Positions 26,437 through 34,999 are shown, counted from the first letter of the stretch. The stretch is DNA of 52,244 bases from Dyella sp. ASV21 (GCF_016428975.1 NZ_JAELTT010000030.1:1-52244); one strand, 5' to 3'. Numbers and translations: made by a program. The notes: generated from the sequence alone by a model not told the origin.

Positions 26437-27582
26437 TCAGCCGTGCGTCGGGGGTGTCTGCTTGGCGAGCTGTCGGCAGCTGGCGCTGTAGTCACGCAGA
26501 TTGTTGCGCACCGCATCGAGATCCAGCGCAAAGCCGTAGCGCACCGCGCCGCCGCGATCGGCGAGCCACGCGCCCATCGAATGGGCCGATAGCAGCGGGC
26601 CCAATTGGTCCACCGACACCGGGTGGCTGAACACCAGCGATTGGTTCACGGTGGCGACGCCATCGCGCTCCCCCTGCGGCGTGGGTTGCCGATCGATCTC
26701 GAAGTACGAGTGCGTGATTCGCGCGGCGATCTTGCGCGAGCGCTCCGCGCCAACCATGTAGTACGCGGTGAGCGTCATGCCGTCGGGGCGGCACAGCAAG
26801 GTGATGCGGTGCTCGCCATCGCGCGCCACCTGACTCAGCGACAGCGAGGTGGCGCCGATCATGGGGTGATAGCTTGCCGTGGTAGGCAAGCGCCCGTTGT
26901 TGGCCAGGCCGCCGGCCATCATCTGGTCGCCATCGAACCAATGGACGTCGCCCGCCGGCGTCGTCGCCGGTGCGGCGACGAGTTCCGGGCGTATGCCCAT
27001 GTCCTTGAGGTAAGCGCTCACCTCGTCCGGTGCCGCCGCGCCGGTGTTGCCGATGCGTTGAACGCCGAAGCGATCGTTGCCAGTGGGCGCCCAGCGATAG
27101 AGCCCCCCCAGGTAGGCGTAGGCGCAGGCATCGATGCATTGCGCCGCGCGTGGCCCGATCGGCATGCGCGCGGTGCGTCGCGGCACACCCAGGTGGGTGG
27201 CGAGCGAGCCGGCGCGGAACAAGCGGCCCAGTGCGAGCCCGCTCGCCATGTCGCCGCCGGTGGCGTTCAAGTAGATGTCCGAACCGGGTGGAATCTTGCC
27301 GGACTTGATCAGCTCATCCACGCGGCGCGGCGCATCGGTGTCGATCCTGCCGTACAGGTACACCTGCGGCACCTTGGCGACCGCCAGGGTCATGCGATCG
27401 TTGTTGACCTGAATGGCCAGTTGATCGCTGCTGCTGGAAGACGTCGCGCCGCGCGCATCCGGATCGTATGCGTTGGCGTGCGCCGCCAGCCCCGCGCCCG
27501 CCCATGCCAGCGCCGCGCGCAGTACGCGCCTCGGTCGATGGGACGAACCAGGGCGATCACGATTGATGACAAAAGCGGGCAC
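26437..27582 (-). CDS. Exported ClpP/crotonase-fold protein (COG3904-like), possible pseudoenzyme
   Basis: The 381-residue protein has an N-terminal basic stretch and a hydrophobic segment (VLRAALAWAGAGLAAHANA) resembling a signal peptide. The core (about residues 65-175) follows the ClpP-like pattern of COG3904 proteins: VYLYGRIDTDAPRRVDELI, then SDIYLNATGGDMASGLALGRLF and CIDACAYAYLGGLYRW. In relatives as I know them the last motif reads C-x-S-A-C with serine as likely nucleophile; here it is C-I-D-A-C, so catalysis may be lost. The C-terminal half (about 230-370) is a separate beta-rich region without a family I recognise. The start is a guess: a GTG at 27582 is the best in-frame codon before the signal peptide. 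The open frame continues to 27969, but that part would cover the sigma-54 promoter of the divergent hydrolase. Confidence 0.6.
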   Translation of the reverse strand: MPAFVINRDRPGSSHRPRRVLRAALAWAGAGLAAHANAYDPDARGATSSSSSDQLAIQVNNDRMTLAVAKVPQVYLYGRIDTDAPRRVDELIKSGKIPPGSDIYLNATGGDMASGLALGRLFRAGSLATHLGVPRRTARMPIGPRAAQCIDACAYAYLGGLYRWAPTGNDRFGVQRIGNTGAAAPDEVSAYLKDMGIRPELVAAPATTPAGDVHWFDGDQMMAGGLANNGRLPTTASYHPMIGATSLSLSQVARDGEHRITLLCRPDGMTLTAYYMVGAERSRKIAARITHSYFEIDRQPTPQGERDGVATVNQSLVFSHPVSVDQLGPLLSAHSMGAWLADRGGAVRYGFALDLDAVRNNLRDYSASCRQLAKQTPPTHG

Positions 27583-27743
27583 AGGCAGGTCCGGCGGAGA
27601 ACGGTCGCTCAGTGTGCGTGGTTTGGGATGTGGTGCAAGTGAACGCTGGCTTCCATCGGATAACGTGCGGTCAGGTGCATGAACAGGCGCGCTGGGCAGG
27701 CACGAGCTACATCCGGGTGATGTTGTCCGGCGGCCGGCCATCC

Positions 27744-27779
27744 CGGACGTCCGCGAGACTGTCCGCGGACTGCGGACAG
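27744..27779. promoter_or_regulatory. Putative enhancer-binding protein sites upstream of sigma-54 promoter
   Basis: CGGACGTCCG (27744-27753) is a perfect palindrome. CTGTCCGC, five bases, GCGGACAG (27759-27779) is a perfect inverted repeat. Their centres lie about 83 and 103 bases before the expected transcription start, a usual distance for activators of sigma-54 RNA polymerase. The activator is not encoded in the window. Confidence 0.55.
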
Positions 27780-27824
27780 CGCGGTCAAGCGCACACAAGT
27801 GACGGAAAAGCGGCGATTTTTCGC

Positions 27825-27840
27825 TTGGCACGGCGCTTGC
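27825..27840 (+). promoter_or_regulatory. Sigma-54 (-24/-12) promoter
   Basis: TTGGCACGGCGCTTGC matches the RpoN consensus TGGCACG-N4-TTGC in every conserved position, with GG and GC exactly ten bases apart. Transcription should start near 27852, giving a leader of about 65 bases before the hydrolase start. Confidence 0.85.
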
Positions 27841-27916
27841 CATAGACATCGCAACGACGCTGGCGCGGGGGCGCCAGCGCGATTCGGACGTAAACCGCAT
27901 TTCCAAGGAGATGGCC

Positions 27917-29080
27917 TTGAACACGTTTCGCACCACCGTGCTGTTCGCGTTGACCTTCGTCGCTGGCATCGCCGTTCATCACACGGCCCTCGCGGCCGAT
28001 GCGCCGGCCACGCCGGGCAAGCCGATGTCGCGCGAGGAAGTCACCCGCATCCTCGACAGCAATCGCAAGATCGACACCACGCAGGGCGTGGATGAAAAGC
28101 TCAAGGTTCGCATCAATGGCATCGACCAGTGGATCTCGGTGCGCGGCAAGGATCGTCGCAACCCGATCCTGCTGTTCCTGCATGGCGGCCCGGCCGCGCC
28201 GGCGATGCCGGAGGGCTACACCTTCCAGACTCCGTGGGAGGACTATTTCACCGTGGTGCAATGGGATCAACGCGGCGCCGGCAAGACCTATCGCGCCAAC
28301 ACGGAGGAAGCGATGGCGCCGGGCATGAGCGCCGAACACATGACCGACGATGCGAGCGAAGTGGTGAAGTACCTGCGCGAGCATTACGGCAAGCAGAAGA
28401 TCTTCGTGCTCGGCCACTCCTGGGGTTCCATCCTCGGCGTGCGGCTGGCGCAGAAGCATCCCGAATGGCTGTACGCCTACATCTCCACCGGTCAGGTGGT
28501 GAACGGTCGTCGCAATGAGGAAGAGGGTTACAACTACGCGTTGCGCCAGGCCAAGGCCGAAGGCAATGCCACGGCCATCCGAGAGCTGGAAGCGATGGCG
28601 CCTTACCCGGGCCCCGGCCCGATGACGCTTGAGCGCTTGGGCATGCGCAGCAAATGGGAGATGTATTACGGCGGTCTCGCCTGGGGGCGCAAGGACTATC
28701 AGTTCGATGTGGATGCCGAAGAACTCTCGCCCGACTACAGTCGCGAAGACCTGGACGCCATCGACAAGGGCAGCCTGTTCTCGCTCCATCACCTGATGCC
28801 CGAGCTGATGGCAACCAACTTCGATCACGTCACGCGCTTCGAGTGCCCGGTGATCGTCTATGTCGGCGCGCACGACTACACCACGCCGCATGAACTCACC
28901 GAGGAATGGTTCGGCCACATCCAGGCACCGTCCAAGCGCCTGGTCAGCTTTGCCGACGCGGCGCACATGATGATGCAGGAGCAGCCGGGCCGCTTCCTGC
29001 AGCATCTGGTGAACGATGCGCGCCCGCTGGCGGAGAAGGCCGGCGACGTGGCACCGGCCGAAGTGGTGCGCGACCGCTGA
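27917..29080 (+). CDS. Secreted alpha/beta hydrolase, S33 proline iminopeptidase-like
   Basis: The 387-residue precursor has a signal peptide (NTFRTTVLFALTFVAGIAVHH, then TALAAD). The hydrolase core has HGGPAAPA (oxyanion region, about 89-96), WDQRGAGKT (about 116-124) and the nucleophile elbow GHSWGS with Ser168, as in proline iminopeptidases. The late VGAHDYTTPHELTEEW and ADAAHMMMQE segments supply the catalytic Asp and His. Most S33 iminopeptidases are cytoplasmic; this one is exported, so it probably acts on peptides or small esters outside. Start: AAGGAG (27905-27910) touches an ATG at 27911 but is six bases from an in-frame TTG at 27917, so TTG is the better start; the proteins differ by two residues. 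The gene is under a clear sigma-54 promoter, unusual for such an enzyme, and is convergent with the GntR gene. Confidence 0.87.
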   Translation: MNTFRTTVLFALTFVAGIAVHHTALAADAPATPGKPMSREEVTRILDSNRKIDTTQGVDEKLKVRINGIDQWISVRGKDRRNPILLFLHGGPAAPAMPEGYTFQTPWEDYFTVVQWDQRGAGKTYRANTEEAMAPGMSAEHMTDDASEVVKYLREHYGKQKIFVLGHSWGSILGVRLAQKHPEWLYAYISTGQVVNGRRNEEEGYNYALRQAKAEGNATAIRELEAMAPYPGPGPMTLERLGMRSKWEMYYGGLAWGRKDYQFDVDAEELSPDYSREDLDAIDKGSLFSLHHLMPELMATNFDHVTRFECPVIVYVGAHDYTTPHELTEEWFGHIQAPSKRLVSFADAAHMMMQEQPGRFLQHLVNDARPLAEKAGDVAPAEVVRDR

Positions 29081-29102
29081 GTCGGCAGGCCCGATGCATG
29101 GC

Positions 29103-29132
29103 GTTGCCCCGGTCGGTCGCGGCCGGGGCAAC
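29103..29132. terminator. Hairpin between convergent hydrolase and GntR genes
   Basis: Ten-base arms (GTTGCCCCGG, 29103-29112, with 29123-29132) enclose a ten-base loop. It lacks a T-run, but its position between two stop codons suggests a bidirectional terminator. Confidence 0.6.
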
Positions 29133-29137
29133 CGCGA

Positions 29138-29890
29138 TCAGTCGGTTTGCAGCTCGGCCACGAAATCGTAGATATCGCCGCGATACCACGAGGTGGTGAA
29201 CTCCACCACGCGGCCGTCATCGAGAAAGCTGCGGCGCTCGATGTTGAGGCCGGCGCTGCCCACCGGCACATGCAGCAGGCGCGCCTGCTGCGCACCCAGC
29301 GATACCGCGCGCAGGCGCTGCAGGGCACGGCGTGGGCGGGCGCCCAGGGCCTCCAGCACTTGGTACAGGGAGTCGTGCACGATGGTGGGGTCCGGCAGGA
29401 TGCTGGCCGGCACCACGCTGCGTTCGATCGCCAGCGGTTCTTCCTTGGCGTAGCGCACGCGGTGCAGGCGCGCCACCAGCACGCCCGGCGACAGGTTCAG
29501 CGCCATTGATTCTTCCGGCGTTACCTCGCCCACCACGCGTTCGGAGAACTCCGAGCGGGGGTTGAGGCCGCGGGCGCGCAAGTCTTCGGTGAAGCTGGTG
29601 AGGCGCGACATCGGCTTGATGATGCGCTCGGCCACGAAGGTGCCGGCGCCGTGGCGTTGATGCAGCAAACCCTCTTCGACCAGGCCGGCGATGGCCTTGC
29701 GCACGGTCACGCGCGACAACTGCAGCAGGCGCGACAGGTCGCGCTCGCTGGGCAGCGCCTGGCCCGGTTCGATATCGCGATGCTCCACCACATTGCGGAT
29801 GGCCCGGCGCAGGCGCAGGTAGGCCAGCGGCTGGCTGGAGGCCGGGTCCCGGCTGAGCCGGCGGTATTCGTTGACGAGGGCGGTTTCCAT
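29138..29890 (-). CDS. GntR-family regulator with UTRA effector domain (HutC subfamily)
   Basis: The 250-residue protein has an N-terminal winged helix: LRRAIRNVVEHRDIEPGQALP, then SERDLSRLLQLSRVTVRKAIAGLVEEGLLHQRHGAGTFV (about 25-85). A UTRA ligand-binding domain follows (about 95-240; RLTSFTEDLRARGLNPRS, then RLHRVRYAKEEPLAIERSVVP and FLDDGRVVEFTTSWYRGDIYDF). HutC-type regulators bind sugar phosphates or amino-acid derivatives and release DNA. The ATG at 29890 fits the family; the frame is open to 29926, but that part would cover operator-like repeats. The gene is divergent from zwf, and TGGTAT/TGGTAC motifs lie in its own leader and in front of zwf. I infer that it represses itself and the Entner-Doudoroff genes, with a pathway phosphosugar as a likely inducer. 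Confidence 0.88.
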   Translation of the reverse strand: METALVNEYRRLSRDPASSQPLAYLRLRRAIRNVVEHRDIEPGQALPSERDLSRLLQLSRVTVRKAIAGLVEEGLLHQRHGAGTFVAERIIKPMSRLTSFTEDLRARGLNPRSEFSERVVGEVTPEESMALNLSPGVLVARLHRVRYAKEEPLAIERSVVPASILPDPTIVHDSLYQVLEALGARPRRALQRLRAVSLGAQQARLLHVPVGSAGLNIERRSFLDDGRVVEFTTSWYRGDIYDFVAELQTD

Positions 29891-29898
29891 GCCTGAAC

Positions 29899-29960
29899 GA
29901 TACCAATGACCATACCACTCTGGCAATCCATCGTTTTGGCGGGAATTTCTGGTGGTACCA
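29899..29960. promoter_or_regulatory. Operator-like TGGTAT repeats in the gntR leader
   Basis: On the minus strand TGGTAT occurs twice, 12 bases apart (plus-strand ATACCA at 29900-29905 and 29912-29917), just before the regulator's start codon. A palindromic TGGTACCA lies at 29953-29960. TGGTAT-type half sites are typical of GntR/UTRA regulators. Confidence 0.55.
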
Positions 29961-30024
29961 ATTTTTGGGTCGAACCGTTGGCCTGTCTCGATCGCCGAGT
30001 TGGATCGAGAGAACTGGTTTTGTC

Positions 30025-30075
30025 TGGTATGTCACTGGTACGATCGGTGGGCATCGCACGTGGTATGCATGCCAC
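30025..30075. promoter_or_regulatory. Operator-like repeats upstream of zwf
   Basis: TGGTAT (30025-30030) and TGGTAC (30036-30041) form an 11-base direct repeat, one helical turn. GTGGTATGCATGCCAC (30060-30075) is a palindrome with a single mismatched pair. The latter lies 35 bases before the zwf start, where a bound repressor would block transcription. Confidence 0.6.
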
Positions 30076-30109
30076 GTGTCGTTCTCTGCATCGCCTTGAG
30101 GTGACTGAA

Positions 30110-31576
30110 GTGACTGCTTCTCCCCAGCCGGTCGAACCCTTTGACCTGGTGATCTTCGGCGGAACCGGCGACCTCGCCGTACGCAAGCTGCTGCCTGCCC
30201 TGTACCACCGCTATGCGGACGGGCAGATTCCCGACACCAGCCGCGTCATCGGCATTGCCCGCGAAATGCTGGACGACGACGGCTACCGCGCCCATGCGCG
30301 CAAGGCGCTGCTGGAGAACGGTGGCGACAAGAGCAAGGTCGACGATTTCCTCAAGCTGCTGCACTACCGCTCGCTCGACGCCCGCAAGGACGAGGGCTGG
30401 GACGCGTTCGCCGCACTGATGAGCGAGCAGCCCGGGCACGTGCGCGTGTTCTATCTGTCCACCTCGCCGGACCTGTTCGTCGACATCTGCAATCGCCTGG
30501 GTGAGCACGGTCTCAACCAGGGCAAGGCGCGCGTGGTGCTGGAAAAGCCCATCGGTCGCGACCTGGCCAGCGCCAACCAGATCAACGACGACGTGGGCCG
30601 CGTCTTCGACGAATCGCAGACCTATCGCATCGATCATTACCTCGGCAAGGAGACGGTGCAGAACCTGCTGGCGCTGCGCTTCGGCAACGTGCTGTTCGAG
30701 CCGTTGTGGAACGCCGAGCACATCGACCATGTACAGATCACCGTGGCCGAAACGCTGGGCGTGGGTCAGCGCGTGGCTTACTACGACCATGCCGGCGCAC
30801 TGCGCGACATGGTGCAGAACCACATCCTGCAGTTGTTGTGCATGGTGGCGATGGAGCCGCCCTCCTCGCTCTCGCCCGATGCGGTGCGCGACGAAAAGCT
30901 CAAGGTGTTGCGTTCGCTCAAGCCGATCGACGAAAGCAACGCGGCGCAACTCACCGTGCGCGGTCAATACCGCGCCGGTGCCGCCGAAGGCCAGAGCGTG
31001 GCGGGCTATCTGGACGAACTGAAGGATCACAAGTCGCATACCGAGAGCTTCGTGGCGCTGAAGGCGGAAATCGCCAACTGGCGCTGGGCCGGCGTGCCGT
31101 TCTACCTGCGTACCGGCAAGCGCCTGCCCGAGCGTGTGTCCGAGATCGTGGTGGTGTTCAAGCCCGTGCCGCATTCCATCTTCGATGCTTCGGCCGGCCC
31201 GCTGGCGCAGAACCGCCTGGTGCTGCGTCTACAGCCGGACGAGAACATCAAGCTGTGGGTCACCATCAAGCATCCGGGTCCGGGCGGCCTGCGCCTGCGC
31301 CACGTCTCGCTGGACATGAGCTTTGCCGAAGCTTTCGGCGTGCAGCAGCCCGATGCATATGAGCGACTGATCCTCGACGTGGTGCGCGGCAATCCCACCT
31401 TGTTCATGCGTCGCGACGAAGTGGAAGCCGCATGGCGCTGGGCCGATCCCATCCTTGCCGCGTGGGCGGAAAGCGGCGAAGCGCCGCGCCCGTACACGGC
31501 CGGCACCTGGGGCCCGAGTGCGGCCGTGGCGCTGATCGAGCGCGATGGTCGCACCTGGAACGAGGACAGTGATTAA
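30110..31576 (+). CDS. zwf: Glucose-6-phosphate dehydrogenase
   Basis: The 488-residue enzyme oxidises glucose-6-phosphate to 6-phosphogluconolactone with NADP or NAD and feeds the Entner-Doudoroff and pentose phosphate pathways. The nucleotide-binding motif is FGGTGDLAVRKLLPALY (about 16-32), and the active-site signature RIDHYLGKE lies at 173-181, with His176 and Lys180 in the expected places. The catalytic EKPIGRDL precedes it. Length is normal for the family. The start is a GTG at 30110, with GAGGTGA (30098-30104) five bases before it; in-frame ATG codons at 30065 and further up lie inside operator-like repeats. First gene of zwf-pgl-edd-eda, with gaps of 135, 72 and 39 bases. Likely controlled by the divergent GntR/UTRA protein. 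Confidence 0.95.
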   Translation: MTASPQPVEPFDLVIFGGTGDLAVRKLLPALYHRYADGQIPDTSRVIGIAREMLDDDGYRAHARKALLENGGDKSKVDDFLKLLHYRSLDARKDEGWDAFAALMSEQPGHVRVFYLSTSPDLFVDICNRLGEHGLNQGKARVVLEKPIGRDLASANQINDDVGRVFDESQTYRIDHYLGKETVQNLLALRFGNVLFEPLWNAEHIDHVQITVAETLGVGQRVAYYDHAGALRDMVQNHILQLLCMVAMEPPSSLSPDAVRDEKLKVLRSLKPIDESNAAQLTVRGQYRAGAAEGQSVAGYLDELKDHKSHTESFVALKAEIANWRWAGVPFYLRTGKRLPERVSEIVVVFKPVPHSIFDASAGPLAQNRLVLRLQPDENIKLWVTIKHPGPGGLRLRHVSLDMSFAEAFGVQQPDAYERLILDVVRGNPTLFMRRDEVEAAWRWADPILAAWAESGEAPRPYTAGTWGPSAAVALIERDGRTWNEDSD

Positions 31577-31711
31577 GCGCTTTGTTCGCATGCATCGCTG
31601 CGACGCGCAGGCACTTCACCTGCACGTCGCGGCCCCCCGCCTACACTGCGTGGCATCCCCGTTGTCCTTGCCACGCGTGTGTTTCCCGCGCCGCCTGATA
31701 TGCCTCCCACC

Positions 31712-32425
31712 ATGTCCGACACCGTGAACGTCACTACCCAAAGCTTCTCCGATAACCAGGCGCTGGCCGCTGCCTTGGCCGAACGCGTCGCCCAATGCCT
31801 GCGTGAAGGCGTGGCCGTGCGTGGCCGCGCGTTGCTGGCGGTATCCGGCGGCAGTACGCCGCGTCATTTCTTTGAGCGCCTCTCGCGTGAAGTGCTGGAC
31901 TGGGCTCGCGTGCAGATCACCCTGGTCGACGAGCGCTGGGTGCCTGAGAGCCACGAGCGCTCCAATGCCGCGATGGTGAAGGCGATGCTGCTGCAGCATG
32001 CAGCATCAGCAGCCCAGTTCGTGCCGCTGTATGCGGATGCGCCCACGCCGGAGGCCGGGCTGGCCACGGTGCGCGCACGCATGGCCGCGCTGAGCCTGCC
32101 GTTCGACGCGGTGGTGCTGGGCATGGGCAACGACGGCCATACCGCGTCGTTCTTCCCCGGCGGCGACCGCCTGCCCGAGGCGCTGGATATCCATAACCCG
32201 GTGCGGGTGTTGCCGATGCGCGCCGCTGGCGCAGGCGAGCCGCGCATCACCTTCACGCTGTCGGCGCTGCTGGAAACCCGCGCGCTGTTCCTGCATATCG
32301 AAGGCGAAGCCAAACGCCAGTTGCTTGCCGATGCGGAGGCTGGCGTGGGTGAGGCGATCCATTTCCCGATACGCGCCGTGCTGACCCAGCCGCGCGTACC
32401 GCTGACCGTGTACTGGTGCCCCTAA
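31712..32425 (+). CDS. pgl: 6-phosphogluconolactonase
   Basis: The 237-residue enzyme hydrolyses 6-phosphogluconolactone, the product of Zwf. It belongs to the NagB/DevB-type fold: LLAVSGGSTPRHFFERL (about 43-59) is the phosphate-binding motif, ITLVDERWVP (about 69-78) is the conserved strand, and LGMGNDGHTASFFPG (about 135-149) is the signature region with the probable catalytic His. I placed the start at the ATG at 31712 (MSDTVNV); an ATG at 31700 would add four residues. No strong Shine-Dalgarno sequence is visible. Part of the Entner-Doudoroff cluster. Confidence 0.93.
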   Translation: MSDTVNVTTQSFSDNQALAAALAERVAQCLREGVAVRGRALLAVSGGSTPRHFFERLSREVLDWARVQITLVDERWVPESHERSNAAMVKAMLLQHAASAAQFVPLYADAPTPEAGLATVRARMAALSLPFDAVVLGMGNDGHTASFFPGGDRLPEALDIHNPVRVLPMRAAGAGEPRITFTLSALLETRALFLHIEGEAKRQLLADAEAGVGEAIHFPIRAVLTQPRVPLTVYWCP

Positions 32426-32497
32426 GGCATCCACGGTGCTCTTTAGCTTGCACGGTGCGCCGAATGGCGCGCCAACCGACTGATCCGGAGTTCGAAC

Positions 32498-34315
32498 ATG
32501 AGTGTGCTTCACCCTGTCGTTGCCGAAGTCACCGAGCGTCTGCGCGAACGCAGCCGCGATGCGCGCGCGGCTTATCTGCGCCGCATTGAAGGCGCCCAAG
32601 GCCACGGCGTGCATCGCGAGCGCCTGTCCTGCGGCAATCTAGCGCACGGCTTCGCGGCGTGTGGCGCCACCGACAAGGAGCGTCTGCGCGAAGGCCACAC
32701 CCCCAACCTCGGCATCATCAATGCGTACAACGACATGCTGTCGGCGCACCAGCCTTACGAGCGCTACCCGGAGCTGATCCGCAGCGTGGCGCGCGAAGCG
32801 GGCATCACCGCGCAGATGGCCGGCGGCGTGCCGGCGATGTGCGATGGCATCACGCAGGGCCGCGCCGGCATGGAGCTTTCGCTGTTCTCGCGCGACCTCA
32901 TCGCCATGGCCACCGCGGTGTCGCTCTCGCATGACATGTTCGACGGCGCGATGTACCTGGGCATCTGCGACAAGATCGTGCCGGGACTGTTGATTGGCGC
33001 GCTGAGCTTTGGTCATCTGCCAGGCATCTTCGTGCCCAGCGGCCCGATGCCCAGCGGCATCAGCAACGAACAGAAATCCAAGGTGCGCCAGGCTTATGCC
33101 GAAGGCAAGGCGACCAAGGCCGAGTTGCTGGAAGCGGAGGCGGCGTCCTATCACGCGGCCGGTACCTGCACCTTCTATGGCACCGCCAACTCCAATCAGA
33201 TGCTGATGGAGATCATGGGCCTTCATCTGCCGGGCTCCAGTTTCGTCGCGCCGGATACGCCGCTGCGCGATGCGTTGACCCGCGAGGCGGTGCATCGCGT
33301 GGCGGAATTGAGTGCGCCGGGTTCCTCGCATCTGCCGCTGGGACACATCATCGACGAGCGCGCCATCATCAACGGTGTGATCGGCCTGCATGCCACCGGT
33401 GGTTCCACCAATCACCTGCTGCATCTGGTGGCGATCGCGCGTGCGGCCGGCATCGAGCTGCGCTGGGACGATTTCGATGCGCTGTCCTCGGTCATTCCGC
33501 TGCTGGCACGCGTATATCCCAATGGCTATGCCGACGTGAATCAGTTCCACGAAGCCGGCGGCATGGGTTTCCTGATCGACCAGTTGTTGAGCCAGGGCTT
33601 GTTGCACGGCGACGCGCGCACCGTGTTCGGCACCGGTATGGACGGCTATACGCAGGTGCCAGAACTGGACGAACACGGCCAGCTGCTGTGGAAGCCGGTA
33701 TCCAAGGAGAGCGGCAACCGTGGCGTGTTGCGTGCCATCACCGAGCCGTTCCGCGCCGATGGTGGCCTGCGCATGCTCAGCGGCAATCTGGGGCGCGCGG
33801 TGATCAAGGTGTCCTCGGTGCCGGACGATCGTCTGGTGATCGAGGCACCCGCCATCGTGTTCCATGACCAGGACGATGTGCGCAAGGCGTTCGAGCGCGG
33901 TGAGTTGAATCGCGACTTCGTGGCGGTCGTGCGCTTTCAGGGGCCGCAGGCCATCGGCATGCCGGAGCTGCACAAGCTCACTCCCACGCTGTCGGTGTTG
34001 CAGGATCGCGGCCATCGCATCGCGCTGCTCACCGACGGTCGCATGTCCGGCGCATCGGGCCGCGTGCCGGCGGCGATCCACGTAACGCCGGAAGCCCAGT
34101 CCAACGGTGCCATCGCGCGCATTCGCGACGGCGACATGGTGCGGCTGGATGCGGAACACGGAAAACTCGATGTGCTGGTCGACGCCGCCGAGTTCGCCGC
34201 GCGGGTGCCGGCCACCGCCGATCTTTCCGCCCACCAGTTCGGCATGGGCCGCGAGCTGTTCGGCCTGTTCCGTCAAAACGCGATCGCGGCCGATCTCGGC
34301 GCGGGTGTGTTTTGA
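32498..34315 (+). CDS. edd: 6-phosphogluconate dehydratase
   Basis: The 605-residue enzyme converts 6-phosphogluconate to 2-keto-3-deoxy-6-phosphogluconate. It is a member of the IlvD/Edd family of iron-sulfur dehydratases. Visible hallmarks are [18 protein letters not shown] (about 70-87), [15 protein letters not shown] (108-121, Cys115), GICDKIVPG (155-163, Cys157) and [13 protein letters not shown] (about 221-233, Cys222). The three cysteines can hold the [4Fe-4S] cluster. The [10 protein letters not shown](R)VPAAIHV signature lies near residues 509-525. CGGAG stands before the ATG. The length is that of full Edd proteins rather than IlvD, and the neighbouring genes agree. Confidence 0.96.
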   Translation: MSVLHPVVAEVTERLRERSRDARAAYLRRIEGAQGHGVHRERLSCGNLAHGFAACGATDKERLREGHTPNLGIINAYNDMLSAHQPYERYPELIRSVAREAGITAQMAGGVPAMCDGITQGRAGMELSLFSRDLIAMATAVSLSHDMFDGAMYLGICDKIVPGLLIGALSFGHLPGIFVPSGPMPSGISNEQKSKVRQAYAEGKATKAELLEAEAASYHAAGTCTFYGTANSNQMLMEIMGLHLPGSSFVAPDTPLRDALTREAVHRVAELSAPGSSHLPLGHIIDERAIINGVIGLHATGGSTNHLLHLVAIARAAGIELRWDDFDALSSVIPLLARVYPNGYADVNQFHEAGGMGFLIDQLLSQGLLHGDARTVFGTGMDGYTQVPELDEHGQLLWKPVSKESGNRGVLRAITEPFRADGGLRMLSGNLGRAVIKVSSVPDDRLVIEAPAIVFHDQDDVRKAFERGELNRDFVAVVRFQGPQAIGMPELHKLTPTLSVLQDRGHRIALLTDGRMSGASGRVPAAIHVTPEAQSNGAIARIRDGDMVRLDAEHGKLDVLVDAAEFAARVPATADLSAHQFGMGRELFGLFRQNAIAADLGAGVF

Positions 34316-34354
34316 CGCACGGCCACTGACGACAACCTCATTCCACGGAACGCC

Positions 34355-34999
34355 ATGAGCATCGAACAAAAGCAAAAGCAGATCGCCACCACTCTGCGCC
34401 TGGCGCCGGTGGTGCCGGTGGTGATCATCGAGGATGCCCGCGCCGCGGTGCCGATGGCACGCGCGCTGGTCGCCGGCGGCATTCCCGCCATTGAAGTGAC
34501 CTTGCGCACGCCGGCCGCCCTCGATGCCATCAAGGCCATCGCCCAGGAAGTGGAAGGCGCGGTGGTAGGCGTGGGCACCGTGCTCAGCGCCAAAGACCTG
34601 CGCGCCGCCTACCAGGCTGGCGCGCGTTTTGCGGTGTCGCCGGGCGTGTCGCCGGGTCTGCTGGATGCGGCGGATGACAGCGAATTGCCGCTGTTGCCGG
34701 GTGTGGCGACCGCGGGTGAAGCGATGACCCTGCTGGAGCGTGGCTATCGCCACCTGAAGTTCTTCCCGGCCGTGCCGGCTGGCGGCCACAAGCTGCTGGG
34801 CGCCTGGGCCAGCCCGCTGCCGCAGATCACTTTCTGCCCCACCGGTGGCATCAGCCTGGCCAGCGCGCCGGAGTTCCTCGCACTGCCCAATGTGGTGTGC
34901 GTCGGCGGCTCCTGGCTAACCCCGGCCGACAAGCTGCACAGCGGCGACTGGGCGGGCATTGAATCGCTGGCGCGCGAAGCGGCGGCACTGAAGGGCTGA
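34355..34999 (+). CDS. eda: KDPG aldolase (2-dehydro-3-deoxyphosphogluconate aldolase)
   Basis: The 214-residue TIM-barrel enzyme splits KDPG into pyruvate and glyceraldehyde-3-phosphate, the last step of the Entner-Doudoroff route. Catalytic Glu47 lies in [11 protein letters not shown] and the Schiff-base Lys135 in [12 protein letters not shown]. The [24 protein letters not shown] stretch and the phosphate-binding [17 protein letters not shown] loop are also typical. The start lies 39 bases after edd, so the two are surely co-transcribed. An imperfect hairpin at about 35009-35038 may end the operon before the TonB receptor gene. Confidence 0.96.
   Translation: MSIEQKQKQIATTLRLAPVVPVVIIEDARAAVPMARALVAGGIPAIEVTLRTPAALDAIKAIAQEVEGAVVGVGTVLSAKDLRAAYQAGARFAVSPGVSPGLLDAADDSELPLLPGVATAGEAMTLLERGYRHLKFFPAVPAGGHKLLGAWASPLPQITFCPTGGISLASAPEFLALPNVVCVGGSWLTPADKLHSGDWAGIESLAREAAALKG

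Larger units (their letters stand above)
27583..27916. other. Divergent intergenic region with sigma-54 control elements
   Basis: This 334-base gap separates the ClpP-fold gene from the secreted hydrolase. It contains two palindromes (27744-27753 and 27759-27779), a -24/-12 promoter (27825-27840) and the hydrolase leader. No other gene is evident. Confidence 0.6.

Noticed and set aside
27583-27969. N-terminal extension of the ClpP-fold gene to 27969
   Set aside because: The extension has no homologous look, precedes the signal peptide and would cover the sigma-54 promoter and palindromes of the divergent gene.
32430-32497. Possible sigma-54 site between pgl and edd
   Set aside because: TTGCACGG resembles the -24 box only in part and no GC lies ten bases after a GG; co-transcription is simpler.
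32639-34789. Long minus-strand open frame opposite edd and eda (716 codons)
   Set aside because: The His/Arg/Gln-rich translation has no recognisable feature, and edd and eda are unmistakable on the other strand.
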